Assembly: GCA_036307825.1 (NCBI GenBank)
Contig: JAXJWW010000003.1
Span: forward strand, 1-64,000
Source of the DNA: RGIG9060 sp036307825
Lineage (GTDB): Bacteria > Spirochaetota > Spirochaetia > Treponematales > Treponemataceae
Direction of reading: 5' to 3'
Length of the DNA: 64,000 bases
Positions 36,452-43,776 of the stretch are shown here, piece after piece (the stretch's first letter is position 1; every line of letters starts with the position of its first letter). Position numbers and translations under genes: made by a program. The notes under the pieces were generated by a model, which was not told the origin of the DNA, made no database searches, and saw only the letters and a program-made list of their open reading frames with translations.

Positions 36452-36837
36452 ACAATTTAAGTGTAATTAGTCATGAGAAAATAGTCAATAGGTGTAAGTA
36501 TATGCGAAAAACTGTAATAAATGTAAATTTCTTCTTTTTTTTGTTTTTTTTAAATATAATATTACAATAATTGATATAATTTACTTGCATTTAAAACAAT
36601 TGTGTGTTACTATGTTCATTAGTTGAACAATAAGTATTTAAATCTTTTAGTGTGTTTCGGCCACAAATGTTTTTATTTACTTTTCATTTTCTCTTTTTTT
36701 ATAAATGGCTAGAAAATTGTCATTCCGAACTTGTTTTGGAATCTAGACATAGTACAGATATTTTGTATTAAGTTTAGGATGACAGTATTATTTGTTAGCC
36801 AAGTTAAGTACATTTTTTTATCTAAAATAAAAATCAC
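36452..36837. other. Intergenic region between divergent genes
   Basis: A 386-nt AT-rich stretch without a convincing gene, between the TPR protein gene (-) and the MarR-like gene (+). It holds the REP-like copy B at 36719-36784 and presumably both promoters. No other structure was recognised. Confidence 0.6.
36719..36784. repeat. REP-like palindromic intergenic repeat, copy B
   Basis: The left arm begins GTCATTCCGAACTTGTTTTG and continues to GAATCTA at 36745; the right arm, ending at 36784, reads in reverse GTCATCCTAAACTTAA, an imperfect partner. It shares the consensus of copies A (31586) and C (38790). It lies upstream of the polysaccharide-locus regulator. Confidence 0.7.
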
Positions 36838-37386
36838 ATGGAAAACTCAAAAGATTTGACGGTATTGTCAAATGTGCATCAGACTTTATTATCCTCACCT
36901 AATGCAAGCCAAAGAGATATTTCAAAAGCTTTGAATATGTCTTTAGGAATGACTAACAGTATTTTAAAACGCTTTGTTGATAAAGGCTGGATGTGTATGC
37001 ATAAAATTTCAGCAAGAAATATTAAGTATGTTTTAACACCAGAAGGATTAAAAGAAGTTGCAAAACGAAGTTATAATTACATAAAGCGAACAATAAAAAA
37101 TGTTTATGATTTTAAGGAATTGATTTTAGATTTTGTAGGAAAACAAAAATTTTTAGGAATAAAAAATATTATTCTTTTAGGTGAAGATGACATCGCTTTT
37201 ATTATTGAGTATGCGTGCCATAAAAACGAAATATCATTTTGCAATATTAAAGATATTAATAATGATATTAACATAGAAAATAATTCATTGTTTTTGTTAT
37301 CAGAAAATATTGATGAAGAAAGTTGTCCTAAAGAGATTTTTACTCAGAAGGTAAGTAACATTATGGATATTTTATTACAAAAGTAA
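36838..37386 (+). CDS. EPS-associated MarR-type winged-helix regulator
   Basis: A 182-aa protein whose first 90 residues form a winged helix-turn-helix (NASQRDISKALNMSLGMTNSILKRFVDKGW, with wing residues ending YVLTPEGLKE), close to the MarR-like regulators found at the head of exopolysaccharide loci. The C-terminal half is unlike known ligand domains and ends with an acidic stretch. It likely controls the downstream polysaccharide genes. No clear ribosome binding site precedes the ATG. The stop codon lies inside the 15-nt direct repeat at 37379. Confidence 0.8.
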   Translation: MENSKDLTVLSNVHQTLLSSPNASQRDISKALNMSLGMTNSILKRFVDKGWMCMHKISARNIKYVLTPEGLKEVAKRSYNYIKRTIKNVYDFKELILDFVGKQKFLGIKNIILLGEDDIAFIIEYACHKNEISFCNIKDINNDINIENNSLFLLSENIDEESCPKEIFTQKVSNIMDILLQK

Positions 37387-37393
37387 GAGAGCG
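37379..37393 (+). repeat. 15-nt direct repeat, left copy
   Basis: AAAAGTAAGAGAGCG, identical to the copy at 38430-38444. It covers the last Lys codon and the stop of the MarR-like gene. Together the two copies bracket the three-gene DUF3791/DUF3990 module. Confidence 0.75.
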
Positions 37394-37419
37394 TTAGAAA
37401 TTTTGGATTTTATTATCAG

Positions 37420-37665
37420 ATGGAAACTAAAACTTTTACCAAACAAGATGATCTTTTTTTCTTGCAAGTTAGATTATTTAGATTGTTACAGATAAAATTT
37501 AATATTGATTTTAAAAAATGTAGTGAAATATTTCATAAATATAAAGTTTATGACTACATTGAAACTTGTTATGAATTTTTTCATATACAAGGTGATGAAG
37601 AAAATTTAAATGACATTTTGATATATTTAAAAAACAATGGATTTGATTATGATTTTACAATATAA
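37420..37665 (+). CDS. DUF3791 family small protein, possible antitoxin
   Basis: An 81-aa protein matching DUF3791: FLQVRLFRLLQIKFNI, then a Phe/Tyr-rich FHKYKVYDYIETCYEFFHIQG, the family's YxxLHxQG-like ending. DUF3791 genes are regularly paired with DUF3990 genes. Its end overlaps the DUF3990 gene by 29 nt if the first start there is used. The partner role as antitoxin is inference from pairing only. Confidence 0.7.
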   Translation: METKTFTKQDDLFFLQVRLFRLLQIKFNIDFKKCSEIFHKYKVYDYIETCYEFFHIQGDEENLNDILIYLKNNGFDYDFTI

Positions 37666-38221
37666 AATTGAATTGTATCATGCAAGTTATATACCTGTAA
37701 AAAATATAGATTTGTCTCTTTGTTCTGATGGCAAAGATTTTGGTAAGGGATTTTATTTAACTACAGATTATAATCAAGCATGTAAATTTGTAAAAACTTC
37801 AATAAAAAAAGCTATAAAAAATGGAATTGAATTAAATAATAGTTTTGTTGGTTATATTTCCATTTATGTATTTGATAAACAGGATGAAAATCTTTCAATT
37901 TTTGAATTTAATGATGCTGATGTTGAATGGTTACATTGTGTAGCGCTACATAGGAAAAGAGATTTGTTTATTGATACATCTACAAACTGGAATAAATATG
38001 ATGTAATTGCTGGTAAAATAGCAAATGATACTACAAATCAAGTTTTAACAGCATATATTAATGGTTTGTATGGTGAAGTTGGTTCTGATTTTGCTGATGA
38101 AACAGCAATAAAACTTTTGCTACCTAATAAACTTTGTAATCAGATTTGTTTTAAAACAGCAAAGTCGATAAATTGTTTAAAATTTTTGGAATCAAAGGTT
38201 ATAAATATCAATGAATGTTAG
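37637..38221 (+). CDS. DUF3990 protein, ADP-ribosyltransferase-like, possible toxin
   Basis: A 194-aa protein (190 aa from the alternative ATG at 37649). It has the DUF3990 pattern: ELYHASYIPV near the start, DFGKGFYLTTDYNQACKF, then YDVIAGKIANDTTNQVL. The YHxS...GxGFYLTT arrangement is that of the ADP-ribosyltransferase fold, so NAD-dependent modification of a target is plausible. It lies between two small genes it overlaps (DUF3791 upstream, a 72-aa protein downstream). Activity is not shown. Confidence 0.75.
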   Translation: MDLIMILQYKIELYHASYIPVKNIDLSLCSDGKDFGKGFYLTTDYNQACKFVKTSIKKAIKNGIELNNSFVGYISIYVFDKQDENLSIFEFNDADVEWLHCVALHRKRDLFIDTSTNWNKYDVIAGKIANDTTNQVLTAYINGLYGEVGSDFADETAIKLLLPNKLCNQICFKTAKSINCLKFLESKVININEC

Positions 38222-38429
38222 TAGATTTGAATATAGCATGGAACTTCTTGCAACTATGACAGCAACAGAAATTGCAAGACGACAAAATATTTCAAATATC
38301 GAAGCCTTTGATAAATTTATTCAATCTGAAACAGCAAATATGCTTTTTGATGAAGAAACAAATTTTTGGTGGAATGGACCTGACTATCTTGCTGATGAAT
38401 TTGAAAGAGAGTGCATAGCTAAAATTTAG
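38211..38429 (+). CDS. Small protein of the DUF3791/DUF3990 module
   Basis: A 72-aa helical, acidic protein (MTATEIARRQNISNIEAF, then FWWNGPDYLADEFERE). It overlaps the DUF3990 stop by 11 nt, so it is translated with it. Similar short proteins accompany DUF3990 in gut anaerobes as far as I recall, and it may be a second antitoxin component. It ends at the base before the right-hand direct repeat. Confidence 0.6.
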   Translation: MNVSRFEYSMELLATMTATEIARRQNISNIEAFDKFIQSETANMLFDEETNFWWNGPDYLADEFERECIAKI

Positions 38430-38444
38430 AAAAGTAAGAGAGCG
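38430..38444 (+). repeat. 15-nt direct repeat, right copy
   Basis: Identical to 37379-37393 and immediately after the stop of the 72-aa gene. In this copy the GAGAG continues into an 8-nt loop and CTCTC, forming a terminator-like hairpin; in the left copy the partner arm is missing. Confidence 0.75.
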
Positions 38445-38466
38445 ATTACACTCTCCTAGTTTTTTA
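38438..38466 (+). terminator. Weak hairpin terminator after the module
   Basis: GAGAG (38438-38442) pairs with CTCTC (38451-38455), followed by CTAG and a T-run (38460-38465). The stem is short, so strength is uncertain. It probably originally ended the MarR-like gene. Confidence 0.4.
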
Positions 38467-38470
38467 TAGA

Positions 38471-38659
38471 TTAAACCCAAACAAGTCTTTTGCAAAATTT
38501 TAGGCAATTCTTGTTATTTTGTTTGTGAATACTTGTACAGGTTTCTTTATTGTAACAAATTTCGGTACATTTAAAGGCAACTTTATCAACACTTTCGTTG
38601 ATAAAAATTTCCATTGCAGAAGGTGTTCTAACTTCTTTCTTTAACTTGAATTTATACAT
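38471..38659 (-). CDS. Small Cys-rich protein, 62 aa, function unknown
   Basis: A 62-aa basic protein with five cysteines arranged as C31-x3-C35-x5-C41-x10-C52-x3-C56. No family is recognised; paired CxxxC could bind a metal. It is supported as a real gene by a strong ribosome binding site (AAAAGGAG five bases before the ATG). It stands alone between the module terminator and REP-like copy C, on the opposite strand to its neighbours. Confidence 0.5.
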   Translation of the reverse strand: MYKFKLKKEVRTPSAMEIFINESVDKVAFKCTEICYNKETCTSIHKQNNKNCLKFCKRLVWV

Positions 38660-38789
38660 AAAAACTCCTTTTGTGCTGTCTTTTGTTTTTTTTATAAGAC
38701 AACATTTTATTTAGCTTGTAAGGCAAACTTTAGATTTTCCAAAAGAAATCTTCATTGCAATCTTGTATAAAGATGTACAAAAATGCTAT

Positions 38790-38856
38790 ATCATTCCGAA
38801 TTTATTTTTGGAATCTATACAACTTTACAAAGACTCTGAATCTAGTTCAGAATGAT
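38790..38856. repeat. REP-like palindromic intergenic repeat, copy C
   Basis: The left arm, ATCATTCCGAATTTATTTTT then GGAATCTA to 38817, pairs imperfectly with the right arm ending at 38856, which in reverse reads ATCATTCTGAACTAGATTCA. Same consensus as copies A and B. With copy B it flanks the MarR/DUF3990 segment. Confidence 0.7.
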
Positions 38857-38990
38857 AAGATTCTTTTTGTATATTGAATGTCCCTACACTATTATTATTA
38901 TGTAAAAAATTGTATTTTGCGTGAAAAATTTGAAAAAAAATGGGAAAAAATTTTGCTTTTATAAAATTAACTTACTTTTAAGGATTTTGT

Positions 38991-39389
38991 ATGAACTATA
39001 AGTTTATTGATATGACAGTACACGGTGATCATCGTGGAAAACTTATTTCACTTGAAGGAAATAAAAATATTCCTTTTGATATTAAACGTATGTATTATAT
39101 GTTTGATACTCTTCCAAATGAAGCAAGAGGATTTCATGCTCACACAAAACTTGAACAGGTTATCATTGCAATGGATGGTGCTTGTAGATTTGTTTTAGAT
39201 GATGGAAAATCTCGAGAAGAAGTTTTGCTAAATCGCCCAGATGTTGGTTTATATATAGGACCTGGAATGTGGCGTGAAATGCACGATTTTAGCTATGGTT
39301 GTAAATTAGTTGTTTTAGCTTCTGAATATTATGACGAAAAAGAATATATTCGTAGTTATGATGAATTTTTGAAGAGTTTAAAGGCATAG
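38991..39389 (+). CDS. dTDP-4-keto-6-deoxyglucose 3,4-ketoisomerase (FdtA/QdtA type)
   Basis: A 132-aa cupin-fold enzyme that moves the keto group of dTDP-4-keto-6-deoxyglucose from C4 to C3. Matches to FdtA/WxcM: RGFHAHTKLEQVI, DDGKSREEVLLNRPDVGLYI, the MWREMHDFS core and a YIRSYDEF ending. Whether the galacto (FdtA) or gluco (QdtA) product forms cannot be read. It is the first gene of the polysaccharide operon, with AAGGA upstream, and stands directly before the acetyltransferase and transaminase that complete the pathway. Confidence 0.88.
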   Translation: MNYKFIDMTVHGDHRGKLISLEGNKNIPFDIKRMYYMFDTLPNEARGFHAHTKLEQVIIAMDGACRFVLDDGKSREEVLLNRPDVGLYIGPGMWREMHDFSYGCKLVVLASEYYDEKEYIRSYDEFLKSLKA

Positions 39390-39392
39390 TTT

Positions 39393-39845
39393 ATGATACA
39401 TCCTACTTCTGATGTAAAGTCAATTGATATCGGCGAAAATACAAATATTTGGCAATTTTGTGTTGTTTTTCCTCAAGCTAAAATTGGTTCTAATTGTAAT
39501 ATTTGTGCACAAGTTTTAATTGAAAATGAAGTTGAAATTGGAAATAATGTTACAATAAAAAGTGGTGTTCAAATTTGGGACGGAATTACAATAGAGGATG
39601 ATGTATTTATTGGCCCTAATGCCACTTTTACAAATGATTTATTCCCACGTTCTAAAAATCCTGAATGGAAACTTTCTAAAACAGTAATAAAAAAAGGTGC
39701 AAGTATAGGTGCTAATGCAACAATTTTGGCAGGAGTTACAATAGGTGAAAATGCCATGATTGGTGCAGGTAGTGTTGTAACAAAAGATGTTCCTGCCAAT
39801 ACTGTTTGGTATGGTAATCCAGCAAAATTTATTAGAGAGGTATAG
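39393..39845 (+). CDS. dTDP-3-amino-3,6-dideoxyhexose N-acetyltransferase (FdtC type)
   Basis: A 150-aa left-handed beta-helix acyltransferase with hexapeptide repeats (IGENTNI, IGSNCNI, VEIGNNVTI, IGANATILAGVTIGENAMIGAGSVVTKDV). The N-terminal HPTSDVKSIDIGENTNIWQFC is typical of the WxcM/FdtC group that acetylates the 3-amino sugar made by the neighbouring transaminase. It lies 3 nt after fdtA and 2 nt before the transaminase gene. Confidence 0.85.
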   Translation: MIHPTSDVKSIDIGENTNIWQFCVVFPQAKIGSNCNICAQVLIENEVEIGNNVTIKSGVQIWDGITIEDDVFIGPNATFTNDLFPRSKNPEWKLSKTVIKKGASIGANATILAGVTIGENAMIGAGSVVTKDVPANTVWYGNPAKFIREV

Positions 39846-39847
39846 CT

Positions 39848-40951
39848 ATGAAAATACCATTTTTAAGTTTAAAAGATGTAACAGACAAATATTCAAATGA
39901 AATTCATCAAGCTGTTAGTCGTGTTGTTGATTCTGGTTGGTATTTGCAAGGTAAAGAAAACGAAACTTTTGAAGCAAATTATTCAAAATATATTGGTACA
40001 AAATATACAATTGGATGTGCAAATGGTCTTGATGCTTTAATTTGGATTTTACGAGCATATATTGAACTTGGTGTAATGAAGCCAGGTGATGAAATTATTG
40101 TTCCTGCAAATACTTATATTGCATCAATTTTAGCAATTACAGAAAACAATCTTGTTCCAGTTCTTGTTGAACCTTCTTCGAAAACTCTTCAAATTGATGA
40201 TTCATTAATTGAGGAGAAAATTACAGATAGAACAAAAGCAATTATGATTGTTCATCTTTATGGACAATGTGCTTATACAGAAAAAATTGCAGAACTTTGT
40301 AAAAAATACGCCTTAAAACTTATAGAAGACAATGCTCAAGCTCATGGATGTTTGTATAAAGGTAAAAAAACTGGTAGTCTTGGCGATGCTGCAGGACATA
40401 GTTTTTATCCAGGAAAAAATCTTGGTGCTCTAGGCGATGCTGGAGCAATTACAACTGATGATGGAGAATTGGCAAAAGCTGTGCGTTCTTTAGCAAATTA
40501 TGGATCTTCTAGAAAATATGTTTTCCAATATCAAGGAAGAAATAGTCGTTTAGATGAAATTCAAGCTGCCGTTTTGGATGTAAAACTAAAACATTTGGAT
40601 GAAGATGTAAAATTGCGCCAAAATGTTGCACGAAAATATATTAATGGAATTAAAAATCCAAAAGTAAAATTACCTAATGTTCCTGATTTTTCAGCCCATG
40701 CGTTTCACTTATTTCCTGTGATGTGCGAAAATCGTGATGAATTCCAAAAATATCTTGAAGAAAATGGAATTGGAACAAATATTCACTACCCTATTCCGCC
40801 ACACAAACAAGAATGTTATAAGGAATGGAATAGTTTATCTTTACCTGTTACTGAAAAGATTCATGAAGAGGAATTAAGTTTGCCTATGAGTCCATGTTTA
40901 ACAGATGAACAAGTGGATTATGTGATTAAGGTGGTGAATGAATGGGTGTAA
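39848..40951 (+). CDS. dTDP-3-amino-3,6-dideoxyhexose transaminase (FdtB type, DegT family)
   Basis: A 367-aa PLP-dependent sugar aminotransferase that aminates the 3-keto sugar nucleotide. It has the DegT/DnrJ/EryC1 signatures: PANTYIASILAI, IEDNAQAHGCLY and the PLP lysine in HSFYPGKNLGALGDAGAI. With the ketoisomerase and acetyltransferase upstream, and rmlA and rmlB at 55.3-58.9 kb, it completes a route from glucose-1-phosphate to a dTDP-3-acetamido-3,6-dideoxyhexose. It overlaps the next gene by 10 nt. Confidence 0.9.
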   Translation: MKIPFLSLKDVTDKYSNEIHQAVSRVVDSGWYLQGKENETFEANYSKYIGTKYTIGCANGLDALIWILRAYIELGVMKPGDEIIVPANTYIASILAITENNLVPVLVEPSSKTLQIDDSLIEEKITDRTKAIMIVHLYGQCAYTEKIAELCKKYALKLIEDNAQAHGCLYKGKKTGSLGDAAGHSFYPGKNLGALGDAGAITTDDGELAKAVRSLANYGSSRKYVFQYQGRNSRLDEIQAAVLDVKLKHLDEDVKLRQNVARKYINGIKNPKVKLPNVPDFSAHAFHLFPVMCENRDEFQKYLEENGIGTNIHYPIPPHKQECYKEWNSLSLPVTEKIHEEELSLPMSPCLTDEQVDYVIKVVNEWV

Positions 40952-42225
40952 AATCAGTGGTTAAAAAAGTTTTGCCAAAGCCTTTTATTGAGTTTTTAAC
41001 TCGAAAGATAAATTATTTTAAATATCATAGTTTAATACATAATACTTATAAGCATTATGCTGAGGTTGAAAATAAAATAAAAAGTAAAAAAGAACGATTG
41101 AATGTTGCTGCATATGTAATCTTTGATTCTACTTTTTGTGCGTATGATTTATTTGATTTAATGATGGCAGATTTAAATAATTATAATCCTAAAATAGTAA
41201 TTATACCTGATGTTTCAAGAGGTGAAAATCATATGAAATGTCAATATAATGAATCAAAGAATTTTTTTGTAAAAAAATATGGTTCTGAATATATTTTAGA
41301 TGGTTGGATTGAAGATACAAATTCCTTTGAAGATTATTCATCAATTTTTGATATCATTTATTTAGCAAATCCTTATGATCATATGGTTAATGATGTTCAT
41401 AGTATATCTTTTTTAAGTAAAAAGGATGTTTTGCCAATTTATATTAGTTATGGTTGTATGCCAGATTTTTATGGTTGTAAAATGATAATGCCGATGAAAG
41501 AAATTAGTCTCTTTTGGAAAGTTTTTGCTGATAATGAAATGTCATACAAAGATTATTGTAAATATGAACTTGTAAAAGGAAAAAATGTAGTTCTTTCTGG
41601 TTATGCTAAAATGGATGCTTTGGAAAAATTTATAGAAAGACCTCGTCAAAAGAAAACTGTAATAATAGCTCCACATCATACAATAAATAATTCTGCATTA
41701 CCATTATCAAATTTCGTTAAATATCAAGATTTTTATTTAGAACTTCCAAAAATATTTCCTCAAGTAGATTTTATTTTTAGGCCGCATCCTCTGCTTTTTA
41801 CAAATATGGTTAATCTAGGATATTGGACTGATAATGATGTTAGTAATTATTTAAAAAAAATTGAGTCTTGTGGTATGAAATATTCTGTTGGAGGAGATTA
41901 TTTTGATATTTTTGTTAATTCTGATGCAATGATACATGATTGTTCTTCTTTTGTTGTTGAGTATTTATATACTGGAAAACCTTGTTGTTTTATGGCAAAA
42001 AAAAATTATAAAAGTATATTTTCAACATTAGGAAAAGAATGTCTGAAAAATTATTATTTGGCTTTTAATGAAAAGCAAATAATAGATTTTATTAAAAATG
42101 TTGTGATAGATTGTAATGATAGTTTAGCAAGCGAACGGAAAAAGTTTACTGAGAAAAATTTAGCAATAAATTATCCTAATGTTTCAAAGGTAATATTAAA
42201 TGAAATTTCTATTTTTAATTTTTGA
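40942..42225 (+). CDS. CDP-glycerol glycerophosphotransferase family protein (TagB/TagF-like)
   Basis: A 427-aa GT-B-like transferase. The C-terminal half has the family motifs: FRPHPLLF and then DCSSFVVEYLYTGKPCCF. TagB/TagF enzymes move glycerol phosphate from CDP-glycerol to a polymer; members in Gram-negative loci may move other CMP-linked groups. Given the two cytidylyltransferase domains encoded downstream, it may transfer a CMP-activated phosphonate or polyol phosphate to the glycan. Its acceptor is unknown. Confidence 0.78.
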   Translation: MGVKSVVKKVLPKPFIEFLTRKINYFKYHSLIHNTYKHYAEVENKIKSKKERLNVAAYVIFDSTFCAYDLFDLMMADLNNYNPKIVIIPDVSRGENHMKCQYNESKNFFVKKYGSEYILDGWIEDTNSFEDYSSIFDIIYLANPYDHMVNDVHSISFLSKKDVLPIYISYGCMPDFYGCKMIMPMKEISLFWKVFADNEMSYKDYCKYELVKGKNVVLSGYAKMDALEKFIERPRQKKTVIIAPHHTINNSALPLSNFVKYQDFYLELPKIFPQVDFIFRPHPLLFTNMVNLGYWTDNDVSNYLKKIESCGMKYSVGGDYFDIFVNSDAMIHDCSSFVVEYLYTGKPCCFMAKKNYKSIFSTLGKECLKNYYLAFNEKQIIDFIKNVVIDCNDSLASERKKFTEKNLAINYPNVSKVILNEISIFNF

Positions 42226-42236
42226 AAGGAGAAGTT

Positions 42237-43307
42237 ATGTACTATACGAATGAAAATCTAAGAGATTTAGTTAGAATTTTTGATCAAAATGAAAGAAAAG
42301 ATTACCTAAGGCTTGATTTAAATGAAAATCCTGGAGGCTTGTCCCAGGATTTTATTGATGATGTTTTAAAAAATGTTGATTCTCGTTTTATTTCAGAATA
42401 TCCAGAAACACTTGAATTTACTCAAAAATTGGCAAAATTTCATAATACAGATATTTCAAAAATATGTTTAACAAATGGCTCTTCTGAGGCAATAAGACAA
42501 GTAATTGAGGCTTTTACATCTCCTAACGGTAAAATTGTTGGAGTTACTCCTTCATATTTTATGTTTCAGATATATGCTAAAATGTATGGACGTCAGTTTA
42601 TTCCTGTTGAGTATACAGATGATTTACAAATGCCTATCGAACGTATACTTGAAAAAATGACTGATGATATTCAGTTGTTGATTTTGTTAAACCCAAATAA
42701 TCCTATTGGAAATGTGTATACAAGAGAAGAAATGGAAAAAATACTGGATTATGCTTCTGAGCAGCAAATTACTGTATTGATAGATGAAGCATATATGTAT
42801 TTTTATCCTATGACTTTTATGGACTATGCATTAAATAGGGAGCATGTTTTTGTTACAAGAACCTTTTCTAAACTTTTTTCTTTAGCTGGATGTAGACTTG
42901 GTTATATTGTAGGATGGTCAGATGGAATAAAATTAGTTCAAAAATTATCTACACCTCATAATACAAATGCATTTGCTATGCTTTTTGCACAAAAAATTAT
43001 TGAAAAAGATGGAATGATTGAAGAATTGGTAACTCTTCATAAGGAAGGAAAAAATTACCTTGTTAATGAGTTGAAGAAAAAAAATTATAAACTTTATGAA
43101 GGACAAGGGAACTTCGTTTTTATACAACCAAGGCTTTTAGATGCAGATGTGATTGTTGCAAAAATGAAGAATGAAAAAAAGATTTTAATTAAATCATATT
43201 CTGGTATTGGAAGTTTGGGAAAAGTGCTTCGTGTGACTACGGGCGAAAAAAAATATATGGAAACCTTTCTAAATGCCTTATTAGAAATTGATTCTCAGGA
43301 GAACTAA
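42237..43307 (+). CDS. HisC-like class I/II aminotransferase
   Basis: A 356-aa fold-type I PLP enzyme with LDLNENPGG, LTNGSSEAIRQ, LNPNNPIGNVY, IDEAYMYFY and the PLP lysine in RTFSKLFSLAGCRLGY. It resembles histidinol-phosphate and related aminotransferases that handle phosphorylated substrates. It is in the phosphonate segment and could aminate phosphonoacetaldehyde or phosphonopyruvate, but this is inference. The ATG at 42237 is used: AAAGGAG sits seven bases upstream, whereas a TTG at 42222 would overlap that ribosome binding site. Confidence 0.82.
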   Translation: MYYTNENLRDLVRIFDQNERKDYLRLDLNENPGGLSQDFIDDVLKNVDSRFISEYPETLEFTQKLAKFHNTDISKICLTNGSSEAIRQVIEAFTSPNGKIVGVTPSYFMFQIYAKMYGRQFIPVEYTDDLQMPIERILEKMTDDIQLLILLNPNNPIGNVYTREEMEKILDYASEQQITVLIDEAYMYFYPMTFMDYALNREHVFVTRTFSKLFSLAGCRLGYIVGWSDGIKLVQKLSTPHNTNAFAMLFAQKIIEKDGMIEELVTLHKEGKNYLVNELKKKNYKLYEGQGNFVFIQPRLLDADVIVAKMKNEKKILIKSYSGIGSLGKVLRVTTGEKKYMETFLNALLEIDSQEN

Positions 43308-43308
43308 A

Positions 43309-43776
43309 ATGATAGCCGGTAAAACTGTTGTGTATACAAGTGGAACTTTTGATATGCTTCATGCAAATCATATCAAAATGATAGAATATGCTCGTTCGTT
43401 AGGTGATATTTTGATTGTAGGTGTTAATACAGATGAACTTGTTGAAAGTTATAAATCTACACCAATAATTCCTTTTGATGAAAGAATTGCTTTAATGAAA
43501 GCAATAAAATATCCTGATATTGTAATTCCTCAACATTCATTAGATCATACAGATAAAGTAAAAAAACTTAATTTTGATGTTTTTGTAGTTGGTGATGATT
43601 GGACTGGAAAATACGATTATTTAAAAGATCAGGGAGTGGATGTCGTTTATTTCCCTTATGGTTCAGGAGTGAGTTCTACAAATCTAAAAAAACGTATTTA
43701 TGAAAATTATGAGCAAATGAAGAAAAAAGCCGATAGTCATTTTCCTCAAGATACAGATGTAAGGAGTTGTAAATGA
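43309..43776 (+). CDS. TagD-like nucleotidyltransferase
   Basis: A 155-aa cytidylyltransferase-fold enzyme (glycerol-3-phosphate cytidylyltransferase type): YTSGTFDMLHANH, VVGDDW and SGVSSTNLKKRI. The usual HxGH active-site motif reads HANH, so Gly is replaced by Asn. It could activate a phosphonate or polyol phosphate as a CMP ester. ATG at 43309 is preferred because AGGAGA lies eight bases upstream. It overlaps the licD-like gene by 4 nt. Confidence 0.8.
   Translation: MIAGKTVVYTSGTFDMLHANHIKMIEYARSLGDILIVGVNTDELVESYKSTPIIPFDERIALMKAIKYPDIVIPQHSLDHTDKVKKLNFDVFVVGDDWTGKYDYLKDQGVDVVYFPYGSGVSSTNLKKRIYENYEQMKKKADSHFPQDTDVRSCK

Noticed and set aside
36719..38856. Composite transposon bounded by the REP-like copies
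   Set aside because: No transposase gene lies between them and the copies are too different in sequence to be transposon ends; only a loose association is claimed.
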